This document shows positions 1 to 8,455 of a stretch of 61,264 nt of DNA, piece after piece (position 1 is the first letter of the stretch; each line of letters starts with the position of its first letter). The stretch is from Rs1 sp038900335. Lineage in GTDB: Bacteria > Pseudomonadota > Gammaproteobacteria > Pseudomonadales > Balneatricaceae. Below the pieces are notes generated by a model. That model saw only the letters and a program-made list of their open reading frames with translations, was not told the origin of the DNA and did not search any database. Position numbers and translations under genes: made by a program. Location of the stretch: NCBI GenBank assembly GCA_038900335.1, contig JBBMRB010000022.1, forward strand, positions 1-61,264, in the 5' to 3' direction.

Positions 1-12
1 GGCTTGATTCGA

Positions 13-75
13 AGCTGCGCTTGCGCACTCCCTCAAGGTTTACCACGCCAAGCTTTAGCTTGTATAACCAATACG
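13..75 (+). repeat. Diverged direct repeat, copy 1
   Basis: This copy shares the core GCGCACTCCCTCAAG followed by TTTACCACGCCAAG with the copy at 237-297. By eye about four bases in five match. The core begins AGCTGCGC in both. The type of repeat is not recognised; it is neither an obvious insertion-sequence end nor a classical integron attC site. Confidence 0.6.
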
Positions 76-236
76 ATAACTCGCCAAGCTTGCTCATTTT
101 AAAACACATAAAGAAACGCTAATCACAGTGTACGGGGTTTTTTTTATGTCTACGCTTTTTAGCAATGACCGTACTCTCTCATAAATGTGGGCGTTTTTGC
201 TGTACTAGAAGCACAGCTTCGTAGCAAAAAGGCCGT

Positions 237-297
237 AGCTGCGCTGCGCACTCCCTCAAGATTTACCACGCCAAGTTTTGCTACTTATAAGCAGTAC
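237..297 (+). repeat. Diverged direct repeat, copy 2
   Basis: Second copy of the repeat at 13-75. It is enclosed by an inverted repeat, GTAGCAAAA at 221-229 and TTTTGCTAC at 276-284, so as RNA or single-stranded DNA it could be displayed on a long hairpin. The left arm could alternatively pair with TTTTTGCT at 194-201. Confidence 0.6.
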
Positions 298-619
298 GCC
301 TTATATGTAAGTTTACGTCTAGTTTAGCTGGCATTTTATAAGCTTATAGCTGCTGATTTTAAAGACATCAAAGCACCTACATATTGAATATAGATCTCAC
401 TTGAGCATGAGTTAAACCTTGTCGTATTGTGTTTTGTGTACTTTAAGAAGTGTTAGCTATATAACTTAATGTTTAACTCAGTAGTAAATATTAGCAATGC
501 AATGATGTGAATAGATGGCTCATAACCGTCAATTGGTGAGAAAATAAGGACAGAATTTGCCATAAATTATGGGGAGAGGTGTCTAGAAGCTTTGCTTTGA
601 AAGCCTCTAGTAAGGTTAA

Positions 620-1036
620 CTAAAAGCTGAATTTAGTATCAGCTGTACGTAATAAATATAATGTTATGCAGGCGCCAAGCATAGGCCACGCTGCAAAAAA
701 TAATAGATTATTGAATATATCTATATAGAGATTATAAGCGGCTAAAGTTGAAATCGTATGCAGTATGAGGACAATACCATAAGTAACAGTTTTCTTTATG
801 CCAGCCAGAAATAATAACATTAGTAGCGATTGGATGGCGCCCAAAAGATAGATAATAGTCTCTGAAAAATTATCTATGTTATAGAAGCCTTTTAAAACTT
901 TCATCGTATGCTCAGGGTGGAAGAATTTATCGAGAATCCACACGAACATGACTATAAATACAGTGATGCGAAGTATTAATAAAGCCCATTGTAAGCGGTT
1001 TTGAAGATCGAAAGATGGATTAGATGTGCTTGTCAT
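620..1036 (-). CDS. Small four-helix membrane protein, unknown function
   Basis: A protein of about 138 residues with four hydrophobic segments (near residues 20-37, 62-78, 84-104 and 110-130 of this form) separated by short loops. The overall look is that of DoxX-like or related small inner-membrane proteins, but I see no diagnostic motif and do not assign a family. An ATG at 1054 would add six residues; the ATG at 1036 is preferred because AAAGG lies about eight bases before it. It stands alone: the next gene to the right is divergent, and an imperfect hairpin at 583-610 lies just beyond its stop. Function unknown. Confidence 0.7.
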   Translation of the reverse strand: MTSTSNPSFDLQNRLQWALLILRITVFIVMFVWILDKFFHPEHTMKVLKGFYNIDNFSETIIYLLGAIQSLLMLLFLAGIKKTVTYGIVLILHTISTLAAYNLYIDIFNNLLFFAAWPMLGACITLYLLRTADTKFSF

Positions 1037-1344
1037 GTATTTGCCTTTATCCAATAATATGAGAAATCATATGACATTGGTTTTGTTGAATAATTCCATC
1101 AATTATCGATTCATACAGGCTTTAATTACAGCTTTGTAAAAAAAATGATAATAATTTTGCTTAAAAATAGAGAGTATCAGTAATTGTGCTATATTTATTT
1201 GTAATAAGTTTGCCTACTCTATCTTCTTATTTTATGTTTTATTTTAATTATATAGTTTTGAGCAGAGAAGGATTTAAAGTTGTATAGGAGTCAATCGTTT
1301 TGGTTGGTTATCCTAGGATTTAGTTATACCTTTAGGGATGATTT

Positions 1345-3900
1345 ATGCCAGCAAAAGAGCTTCTGTCAGATGTTTTTATACAGACACTTGAACAAGCAAT
1401 TGACGGTGTTGTAGTAATAAATTCGAAAAATAATATAATATTATATAACCAGGCTGCTGAGCAGCTTTGGGAATATACACAAGATGAAGTGTTAGGAAGA
1501 AATGTCAGTATTCTGGTGCCTAATCATATCAAATCTCACCATGATAGTTACGTGAATGCCAATAGAGAAACTGGTGTTAATAAGATTGTTGGTACTAGTA
1601 TAGATGTTGAAATAAATTGTAAAAGTGCTACTAAGAAATGGGGCTCTATGTCCATTTCAAGAGTACAGCTTGATGATAAAATATTTTATACCGCTTTTAT
1701 TAAAGATATAACTCAAGCTTATTTAGAGAGAAAGCGTATTGAAATGCTGTCTCTTGTTACAGATAAAACGGATAACGCAATTTTCATTACTGATAAAGAT
1801 TGGACAATAGTCTACATAAATAATGGCTTTACTTCTATTCTTGGTTATCACGAGCAGGATGTCGAAGGACTTTCTCCTACAAATATCATTTCCCCTCATA
1901 AAACAGCAGAGCAAATTCGTGAGACTCGTAAAAGTTTGTGTGTAGGCCAGGCAATGAAGTTTGAAGAGTTATACAAGAAAAAAACGGGGGAAAAACTCTG
2001 GTGTAGTGTCATGTGCAACCCTGTTTTTGATGAGTCTGGTCAGCTCGCTCATACAGTCACTATTTTATCTGAGATCACCAGCGCAAAGCTACATCAGGTA
2101 TTACACTCCAGAATGTTAAACGCAATTGCTCGCGATGAAAATTTAGAGTCTGTGATGCTCTGTGCGTGTTATGAAGTTAACTCGATACTAGATGATGTGA
2201 CGGTAGCAATTTTTCAAACTACTGATAATCATTTTTTAAAACTGTTGGCTGCCCCAACATTTGCGGACAGCCCGTTTAGTATTGTACATAAATTAGCTAT
2301 TAGAGAGGGGGCTGCTTCATCAGGTACTGCAGCTTTTCGTGGCGAGTCTGTTCTAGTTACCGATATAGAAAATGACCCACTTTGGGCAGACTATAAAGAA
2401 CATATTACACCCTTTGGCTATAAAGGAAGCTGGTCAAATCCTATTAAAGATAATAAAGGAAATACCTTAGGGGTGATTACCTTTTATCGTAAGAGTCATG
2501 TTGTACCAAATGATTTGGATTATCTTATTATCCGTGTTTTATCACCTTTGTGCGCGCTGGCAATTGAACGTGAAAAGCAGCGTGAGCATATCCGCCATCT
2601 TGCATATTATGACAGTCTAACTAATTTACCTAATAGACGCCTGCTTCACGAAAAAGCAGAACTGGCAATAAGAGCTGCTGGCTCTGGAAAACAAGGTCTT
2701 GCCGTATTGCTACTCGATTTGGATCGTTTTAAGCTAATCAACGACTCTTTTGGTCACCCAACAGGGGATAGGTTGCTGATAGAAATAGGCGCTAGGCTAA
2801 ACGAGAAATGCGACAGTATTGATACTTGTGGGCGTTTATCTGGTGATGAATTTGTCTTGGTAATTAGAGATAGAACCGTTAGTCAGTTGAATAGTTTTAT
2901 TAAGAGCTTGAGATCCAGGTTATTTGAAACCGCTGATTTAGGCCGAACTAAATTAAACCCATCTGCGAGTATTGGTATTAGCATCTTTCCTGATGATGGC
3001 GAAGATTTTTCAACTTTGTTACATCGAGCGGACATGGCTATGTATCAAGCCAAAACTTCTGGACAGGGACGTTTTGCCTTTTTTAGTCATAAATTAAACC
3101 ATTTAGCACAAGAGCGCCAGCTGTTAGAAAAGGAATTAAAAAAAGCGATAGATAACGACGAGTTAGCAATACACTATCAGCCTCAAATATATATGAATGG
3201 CAGTGGCCTGTATGGTGTAGAGGCCCTGTCACGTTGGCATCATCCACAACTAGGTGAGATTCTTGCGACTAAATTCATACCTTTAGCTGAAGAGTGTGGG
3301 CTTATAGCTGATTTAAGCCGCTGGGTGCTTAGAACTGCCTGCAAACAAATGTCTATTTGGCGAAAAAAGGGAGTTGAAATCCCTGCGGTTTCTATAAATA
3401 TATCGCCTCTTAACTTTCATAATATAGACCTTTGCAGTGTCGTTAAAGATGAAATTAAAAATTATGGTTTAAAGCCAAGTGATCTCAGGCTAGAGCTCAC
3501 TGAGAGTGTGTTGTTGGACAATACTGCAAGTACAATGCGGGCATTAGATGAGTTAAGTAGCTTAGGTGTTAGTTTTGCTATCGATGATTTTGGTACCGGT
3601 TATTCTAGTTTGAGTTACTTGAGAAAAATACCAATTAAAGAATTAAAGCTCGATCGTAGCTTTGTTTCTGAAATAGACGATGATGAAACAAGTCAGGCGT
3701 TAAGTTTGGCGGTGTTACAGATCGGAAAAAGTATGAACCTTGATGTTGTTGCCGAAGGAATTGAGCGCTTGGAGCAGCACAGGGTTTTAAAAGAGCAGGG
3801 TTATCATGTGGCGCAAGGGTATTTATTTTCTAAGGCAATAAGTGCTGAAAAAATTGAAGCGTGGATTGAAAACCCGATAAATTTTAGTATACCTATATAG
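1345..3900 (+). CDS. PAS-PAS-GAF-GGDEF-EAL cyclic-di-GMP enzyme
   Basis: An 851-residue cytoplasmic signalling protein without membrane segments. Domains in order: PAS about 10-125, PAS about 135-250, GAF about 255-412, GGDEF about 418-580, EAL about 590-845. The EAL domain looks catalytically complete: EAL at 626-628, the ELTES motif near 717-721, DDFGTGYSS at 747-755, AEGIE near 803-807 and a late QG motif. The GGDEF signature is SGDEF (499-503), a variant that can be active or act as a GTP-sensing domain. The upstream positions that would form an RxxD inhibitory site read D490 and D493, so that site is absent. I infer mainly c-di-GMP phosphodiesterase activity controlled by PAS/GAF sensing. 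The stop is only nine bases before the BdlA-like gene at 3910, implying one operon and a shared pathway. Confidence 0.93.
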   Translation: MPAKELLSDVFIQTLEQAIDGVVVINSKNNIILYNQAAEQLWEYTQDEVLGRNVSILVPNHIKSHHDSYVNANRETGVNKIVGTSIDVEINCKSATKKWGSMSISRVQLDDKIFYTAFIKDITQAYLERKRIEMLSLVTDKTDNAIFITDKDWTIVYINNGFTSILGYHEQDVEGLSPTNIISPHKTAEQIRETRKSLCVGQAMKFEELYKKKTGEKLWCSVMCNPVFDESGQLAHTVTILSEITSAKLHQVLHSRMLNAIARDENLESVMLCACYEVNSILDDVTVAIFQTTDNHFLKLLAAPTFADSPFSIVHKLAIREGAASSGTAAFRGESVLVTDIENDPLWADYKEHITPFGYKGSWSNPIKDNKGNTLGVITFYRKSHVVPNDLDYLIIRVLSPLCALAIEREKQREHIRHLAYYDSLTNLPNRRLLHEKAELAIRAAGSGKQGLAVLLLDLDRFKLINDSFGHPTGDRLLIEIGARLNEKCDSIDTCGRLSGDEFVLVIRDRTVSQLNSFIKSLRSRLFETADLGRTKLNPSASIGISIFPDDGEDFSTLLHRADMAMYQAKTSGQGRFAFFSHKLNHLAQERQLLEKELKKAIDNDELAIHYQPQIYMNGSGLYGVEALSRWHHPQLGEILATKFIPLAEECGLIADLSRWVLRTACKQMSIWRKKGVEIPAVSINISPLNFHNIDLCSVVKDEIKNYGLKPSDLRLELTESVLLDNTASTMRALDELSSLGVSFAIDDFGTGYSSLSYLRKIPIKELKLDRSFVSEIDDDETSQALSLAVLQIGKSMNLDVVAEGIERLEQHRVLKEQGYHVAQGYLFSKAISAEKIEAWIENPINFSIPI

Positions 3901-3909
3901 GGCATTAAG

Positions 3910-5226
3910 ATGTTGTTTTTAAATAAAGGTTTGCATTCTAAGATTAAAAATCTTGAAGCGGAGTTGTCCGTATATCATAACATTCAAAAAAATCTTCAAG
4001 AGGAAATGGTTTTTTTCTCGATTAGCATGCAGGGAGTTTTTCTAAATGCTAATGACGCTTTTTACGAGTCTTCGGGCTATAGCCAAGATGAGTTGATAAA
4101 CAAAAACATACGAAATTTTATTTTAGATGAGTCAATAGATAAAGACCATACCAATAGAATGTTGTCAGCGATAGAAGCTGGCAAACATTGGCATGGTGCT
4201 TTACAGCTTAAACATAAAACTAAGAGAGACTCTTGGTATAGAGTTATTATTCAACCAGCTGGGTTTGATGCAATGCAGGCAACGTCATTAGCTGTATATG
4301 CTACAGAGCTGACTGATACGATATCAAAATCTCGTGAAAAAGAAGATATGATAGCCGCACTTAACAGATCATCTGCAGTGATTGAATTTAGCCTTGAGGG
4401 GATTATTCTTAATGCAAATGATAACTTTCTTGCGGGGATGGGCTATAAAATGAGCGAGATCCTAGGAAAGCACCATAGTATGTTTTGTGATGAACAAGAG
4501 CGAGAATCACAGGCATATCGTGAGTTTTGGCAAAGGTTAGGCTCAGGGGAGTTTATCTTGGATCGCTTTAAACGTATTGATAGTAGTGGTCAAACAGTTT
4601 GGTTAGAGGCGTCCTATAACCCAATTCATGATGAAGCTGGACAGCTCTATAAGATTGCAAAATTTGCAACCGTGATTACCAGCCAAATGAATCGTGAATT
4701 AGCTATTTCTGAAACATCTAATATAGCGTATGAGATTTCTAAAAAGTCTGATAAAGATACTTCAATAGGCATCAGTGTGATTGAACAAACAGGCTTGACA
4801 ATGCAAGAGCTGTCTGAACAAATGACGAATGCCAGTAAAGGTATTGTTGAATTAGATGCCCAATCGTCTAAAGTATCGGGGTTGGTTGATAGTATAAGAG
4901 GTATAGCTGAGCAAACTAACTTACTGGCATTAAATGCGGCAATTGAAGCGGCTAGAGCTGGTGAACAAGGTAGAGGGTTTTCAGTAGTGGCAGATGAGGT
5001 GAGGCAGCTTGCATCTCGTACCAGCATTGCAACAGAGCAAATTATAGGTGTTGTTGCAGAGAATAAAAAACTGACAGAACAGGCTGTTACATTGATTGAA
5101 AATAGCCAATTGAAAGCACAAAAAGCTCTACAACTTTCAAGTGAAGCTGGAGTTGTTATGAATGAGCTCCAACAAGGTTCACGGCAAGTGGTTGAGGCGG
5201 TCAGTAAATTCAAAAGTAATTTATAA
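3910..5226 (+). CDS. Soluble PAS-PAS methyl-accepting chemotaxis transducer, BdlA-like
   Basis: A 438-residue protein with a short N-terminal coiled segment, two PAS domains (about 25-135 and 145-262) and a compact MCP signalling domain (about 270-438). The conserved MCP hairpin tip is clear: IAEQTNLLALNAAIEAARAG, followed by QGRGFSVVADEVRQLA. There is no transmembrane segment and no periplasmic sensor, so it acts in the cytoplasm. This architecture and length match Pseudomonas aeruginosa BdlA (biofilm dispersion locus A), a PAS-PAS-MCP protein known to work with c-di-GMP enzymes, and the GGDEF-EAL gene immediately upstream fits that link. An Aer-like energy-taxis or generic PAS chemoreceptor is the alternative. 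No C-terminal receptor-methylation pentapeptide is seen. Confidence 0.88.
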   Translation: MLFLNKGLHSKIKNLEAELSVYHNIQKNLQEEMVFFSISMQGVFLNANDAFYESSGYSQDELINKNIRNFILDESIDKDHTNRMLSAIEAGKHWHGALQLKHKTKRDSWYRVIIQPAGFDAMQATSLAVYATELTDTISKSREKEDMIAALNRSSAVIEFSLEGIILNANDNFLAGMGYKMSEILGKHHSMFCDEQERESQAYREFWQRLGSGEFILDRFKRIDSSGQTVWLEASYNPIHDEAGQLYKIAKFATVITSQMNRELAISETSNIAYEISKKSDKDTSIGISVIEQTGLTMQELSEQMTNASKGIVELDAQSSKVSGLVDSIRGIAEQTNLLALNAAIEAARAGEQGRGFSVVADEVRQLASRTSIATEQIIGVVAENKKLTEQAVTLIENSQLKAQKALQLSSEAGVVMNELQQGSRQVVEAVSKFKSNL

Positions 5227-5552
5227 ATATTACTAATATGCCGCTGTTTATAAAAGACAGTGGTAGTTTTATGAAAGCAGTCTGTAAAAATTTGGGTATA
5301 TAGAATGAACTAGATCTGTAGCTCCCTTTCGAGGGCTATTAATTCACAGCTATAATCTGCTAAATAGCTTAGTTAAACTGACAATGGCATTCTATGAGTT
5401 TAAACTTAAAGCCAAATAACGATCAATTGCATTTGCCAATGCGTGCTGATAGCAGTTTTAATTAAAAATCACTATAATTAGCTACCTCAATTTACTTTTC
5501 AGCCTAGGTGCATTTTAGTTATGTGCAGCGCTGTGTACTAATAGAATATAAA
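5227..5552. other. Intergenic region before prfC
   Basis: No gene is seen. A hairpin at 5241-5263 (CCGCTGT pairing with ACAGTGG, followed by TAGTTTTA) may end the signalling operon, but the following U-tract is poor. A second small stem with a TTCG loop (CCCT-TTCG-AGGG) lies near 5323-5334. No confident promoter was picked out. Confidence 0.45.
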
Positions 5553-7139
5553 ATGAATCAAACTGAAACGACTCTTCAAACAGAAATAAGACGTACGTTC
5601 GCTATTATTTCTCACCCTGATGCGGGTAAAACGACGATTACAGAAAAACTATTGTTATTAGGTAATCTCATTCAAAAAGCAGGCACTGTTAAAGGCAAAA
5701 AAAGTGATAGGCACGCCACATCCGATTGGATGACGATGGAACAAGACCGTGGTATCTCCATTACCTCCTCTGTTATGCAATTTCATTGGAATGATAAAGT
5801 TGTTAACTTGCTTGATACACCGGGACATGAAGATTTCTCAGAGGATACTTATCGTACTCTTACCGCGGTCGATAGCGCTCTAATGGTTGTCGATGGCGCG
5901 AAAGGTGTTGAAGATCGCACCATAAAACTGATGGATGTTTGCCGCCTGCGTGATACGCCTATTTTCTCTTTCGTCAATAAAATGGACCGTGATATTCGAG
6001 ATCCGATTGAGCTTCTTGATGAAATAGAAAGTGTACTAAAAATTGCTGCAGCACCTATTAATTGGCCTATAGGGATGAGCAGTTTCTTTAAAGGCGTTTA
6101 TAATTTTGTCAATGATGAAATCCATGTCTATAAATCAGGCCAAGGTGCTATATTGCCTGAAGATATTAGAATTACAGGTCTAGCTTCAGATGAAGCCAAA
6201 GAGTTACTTGGTGATTTATACGATGACTTTATTGATGAAATAGAGCTAGTACGTGGCGCTACGAATGAATTTGATCGCGACTTGTTCCTAAAAGGTGAGT
6301 TAACACCTGTATTTTTTGGTACAGCACTTGGTAATTTTGGTGTAAAAGAAATGTTAGATGGTTACACAGATTTTGCACCCTCGCCAATTCCAAGACAAGC
6401 TGTCACACGTACAGTTGCATCAGATGAAGAAAAGTTCTCTGGCTTTGTTTTTAAGATACAAGCCAATATGGATCCTAAACATCGTGACCGTATTGCATTT
6501 ATGCGTATATGTTCAGGGAATTACAGTAAAGGCATGAAAATGCGCCACTGTAGAATTAATAAAGATGTCAAAATAGCAGATGCTGTTACCTTCCTTGCAG
6601 GGGATCGTGAAAGTGTTGAACAAGCTTGGTCTGGCGATATTATTGGCTTGCACAATCACGGTACCATCCAAATAGGTGATACTTTTACTGAAGGGGAGGA
6701 GTTGAAATTTACAGGTATTCCTCATTTTGCCCCTGAGTTATTTAAAAGAGTACGTTCAGTCGATCCTTTAAAAACGAAGCAGTTACGTAAAGGTTTGCAA
6801 CAGCTATCAGAAGAAGGTGCAGTTCAGCTATTTCAGCCGCTAAAGAATAACGATTTAGTACTAGGTGCTGTCGGTGTACTTCAGTTTGAAGTAGTTATGT
6901 TCCGCTTGAAAGATGAATACAAAGTAGAGTGTTTATATGAAACAGTTGGCGTGCAGACTGCACGTTGGGTTGAATGTAATGATGCTAAAATGTTGGAAGA
7001 GCTCAATCGTAAAGCACACGATAATTTAGCCGTCGATGGCGCTGGATTACTAACGTATCTTGCACCTACTAGGGTTAACTTAAGTTTAACTCAAGAGCGT
7101 TGGCCTGATGTTCAGTTTAGGGCAACAAGGGAACACTAA
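5553..7139 (+). CDS. prfC: Peptide chain release factor 3
   Basis: RF3 is the translational GTPase that recycles RF1/RF2 from the ribosome after peptide release. The N-terminal G domain is obvious: ISHPDAGKTT (G1), DRGISITSSVMQF (switch I), DTPGHEDF (G3) and NKMDRD (G4). The elongation-factor-like second and third domains follow, and the family C-terminal portion is complete. The length from ATG 5553 is 528 residues, the usual RF3 size. A GTG at 5508 would add 15 residues with no family support. A strong intrinsic terminator follows directly (7145-7168). The gene appears to be a single transcription unit; the next gene has its own ribosome-binding site. Confidence 0.97.
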   Translation: MNQTETTLQTEIRRTFAIISHPDAGKTTITEKLLLLGNLIQKAGTVKGKKSDRHATSDWMTMEQDRGISITSSVMQFHWNDKVVNLLDTPGHEDFSEDTYRTLTAVDSALMVVDGAKGVEDRTIKLMDVCRLRDTPIFSFVNKMDRDIRDPIELLDEIESVLKIAAAPINWPIGMSSFFKGVYNFVNDEIHVYKSGQGAILPEDIRITGLASDEAKELLGDLYDDFIDEIELVRGATNEFDRDLFLKGELTPVFFGTALGNFGVKEMLDGYTDFAPSPIPRQAVTRTVASDEEKFSGFVFKIQANMDPKHRDRIAFMRICSGNYSKGMKMRHCRINKDVKIADAVTFLAGDRESVEQAWSGDIIGLHNHGTIQIGDTFTEGEELKFTGIPHFAPELFKRVRSVDPLKTKQLRKGLQQLSEEGAVQLFQPLKNNDLVLGAVGVLQFEVVMFRLKDEYKVECLYETVGVQTARWVECNDAKMLEELNRKAHDNLAVDGAGLLTYLAPTRVNLSLTQERWPDVQFRATREH

Positions 7140-7144
7140 ATTTT

Positions 7145-7168
7145 AAGCCGCTATCTAGCGGCTTTTTT
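7145..7168 (+). terminator. Intrinsic terminator after prfC
   Basis: A nine-base-pair stem, AAGCCGCTA (7145-7153) with TAGCGGCTT (7156-7164), with a tight loop and a run of T to 7168. It lies six bases after the prfC stop. Confidence 0.85.
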
Positions 7169-7198
7169 ATTGCTGTTTTAACAAGAAGGAGTGAAGTG

Positions 7199-7981
7199 AT
7201 GCCATATATTGACAGTCATTGTCATCTTGATTTTTCGGTATTATACGATCAGCTTGATGTTATATTTACGCAGGCACAGAAAAACGGTGTAAGCCAATTT
7301 ATAGTGCCTAGTGTTAGTGCTGATAATATTGAAAAGGTCCGATTGCTAGCTCAACGCTACCAGTATGTACATCCCGCCTTTGGTTTACATCCTTGTTTTA
7401 TGGACAAACACAGCCTTGCAGACTTAATATATTTAGCTGAAAAATTAGATACATATCAGCCAGTAGCGTTAGGTGAAATAGGGTTGGATTTTTTTATAGC
7501 GACGACAAAAGAGCAGCAGTCTCAACAAATATATCTTTTTGAACAGCAATTGCAACTTGCACAAGATAGAGGGCTAGCAGTGATTTTACATGTGCGTAAA
7601 GCACATGATCAGGTGTTATTGAGTTTAAAGAAAAGCGGCTTTAGTAGAGGCGGCAGTGTCCATGCATTTAACGGTAGTTTAGAGCAAGCACATAGATATA
7701 TAAAAGCATTTGGTTTTAAACTTGGCTTTGGCGGCACCTTAACTTATGAAGGGTCTAAAAAAATACGTAAATTAGCAGCGCAGTTACCGCTTTCATCAAT
7801 ATTACTTGAGACGGATGCACCGGATATGGCTTTGTCTGGGATGAAGGAAGATTATAATCAGCCTAGTAATATCAAAACAATAGCTGAATATCTATATCAA
7901 TTAAGAGAAGAGCCTGCTGAACTTATTGAACAGCAGGTGTATCTAAATACTTGCCAATGCTTCAAATTAAACTCGAATTAA
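7199..7981 (+). CDS. yjjV: TatD-family metal-dependent hydrolase/DNase, YjjV-like
   Basis: A 260-residue TIM-barrel hydrolase of the TatD family, whose members act as metal-dependent 3'-5' DNases. Metal-binding and family motifs are intact: IDSHCHLDF (the HxH near residue 6), GLHPCF, LGEIGLDF, LHVRKAHD, VHAFNGS and LLETDAPDM. The VHAFNGS and LLETDAPDM segments and the overall length resemble Escherichia coli YjjV, which also lies near prfC, so that subgroup is favoured over TatD or YcfH. The ATG at 7199 is chosen rather than the adjacent GTG at 7196 because AGGAG lies seven to eight bases ahead of it. Its end converges with a minus-strand lipoprotein gene only 12 bases away. Confidence 0.9.
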   Translation: MPYIDSHCHLDFSVLYDQLDVIFTQAQKNGVSQFIVPSVSADNIEKVRLLAQRYQYVHPAFGLHPCFMDKHSLADLIYLAEKLDTYQPVALGEIGLDFFIATTKEQQSQQIYLFEQQLQLAQDRGLAVILHVRKAHDQVLLSLKKSGFSRGGSVHAFNGSLEQAHRYIKAFGFKLGFGGTLTYEGSKKIRKLAAQLPLSSILLETDAPDMALSGMKEDYNQPSNIKTIAEYLYQLREEPAELIEQQVYLNTCQCFKLNSN

Positions 7982-7993
7982 TGTATTAGAAAG

Positions 7994-8431
7994 CTAAGTG
8001 TTTGTTAACTGTGATACGACAGTCCATACTGAATTAGTTTGCTTATTTATAGGTAGTTTATAATAACCATCATCTAATAAAGTTGGGGTATAGGTAATGT
8101 TGTCGCCCGATAATATTATATTAATTAAGCTGGTCACTCGATTAGGCTCAGTTATTTTTTGCTGATACGCACTTTCTATTGTTTTAGATTTAAGATGGTT
8201 GAAGTTAGTTACAATCAAACTTTTACAATGTTTGTTACTGTCCTTAGCGTCATAACCCTTGCAAAAAGCACCAGTGTTTGGGTTTAATAAGTAATATGAA
8301 AACTCCTTAAAGTTTGGTTTAAGATCTGATATCCCACATGCACTTAACAACAAAACAGTTGAGCTAAGTGTTAGTTTGCTAAATGTTGAGAGCCTACAGC
8401 TAGCTCTTTTTAAAATAGATATTAAATTCAT
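7994..8431 (-). CDS. Small lipoprotein of unknown function
   Basis: A 145-residue protein with a basic N-terminus, a hydrophobic stretch and a lipobox (LLSAC, cysteine near residue 32), so it is predicted to be exported and lipid-anchored. The mature part (about 113 residues) has no motif I recognise. Two further cysteines (in FCKGYD and HCKSL) could form a disulfide bond in the periplasm. It lies 24 bases downstream of fabY on the same strand and may be co-transcribed with it, but no functional link is evident. It reads as a genuine gene rather than a shadow because of the clear signal sequence and lipobox. Confidence 0.7.
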   Translation of the reverse strand: MNLISILKRASCRLSTFSKLTLSSTVLLLSACGISDLKPNFKEFSYYLLNPNTGAFCKGYDAKDSNKHCKSLIVTNFNHLKSKTIESAYQQKITEPNRVTSLINIILSGDNITYTPTLLDDGYYKLPINKQTNSVWTVVSQLTNT

Positions 8432-8455
8432 AAATTGTTCCTTAAAAGCATTTAA

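Larger units (their letters stand above)
1..619. other. Non-coding left edge
   Basis: No convincing coding region is seen here. The stretch holds two diverged copies of a roughly 60-bp direct repeat (13-75 and 237-297), two mutually exclusive hairpins using the bases at 221-230, and an imperfect hairpin at 583-610 just beyond the end of the minus-strand gene at 620. The window cuts the region on the left, so it may belong to a longer intergenic or accessory segment. Confidence 0.6.

Noticed and set aside
1..300. Integron attC sites
   Set aside because: The repeats lack the usual core sites and no integrase or cassette genes are seen.
4647..5213. Long open frame (188 codons) on the minus strand
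   Set aside because: It lies entirely opposite the MCP signalling domain of the BdlA-like gene and its translation has no recognisable domain; it is a shadow of a repetitive helical coding region.
5508..5552. GTG start for prfC at 5508
   Set aside because: Adds 15 residues with no family similarity; the ATG at 5553 gives the usual RF3 length.
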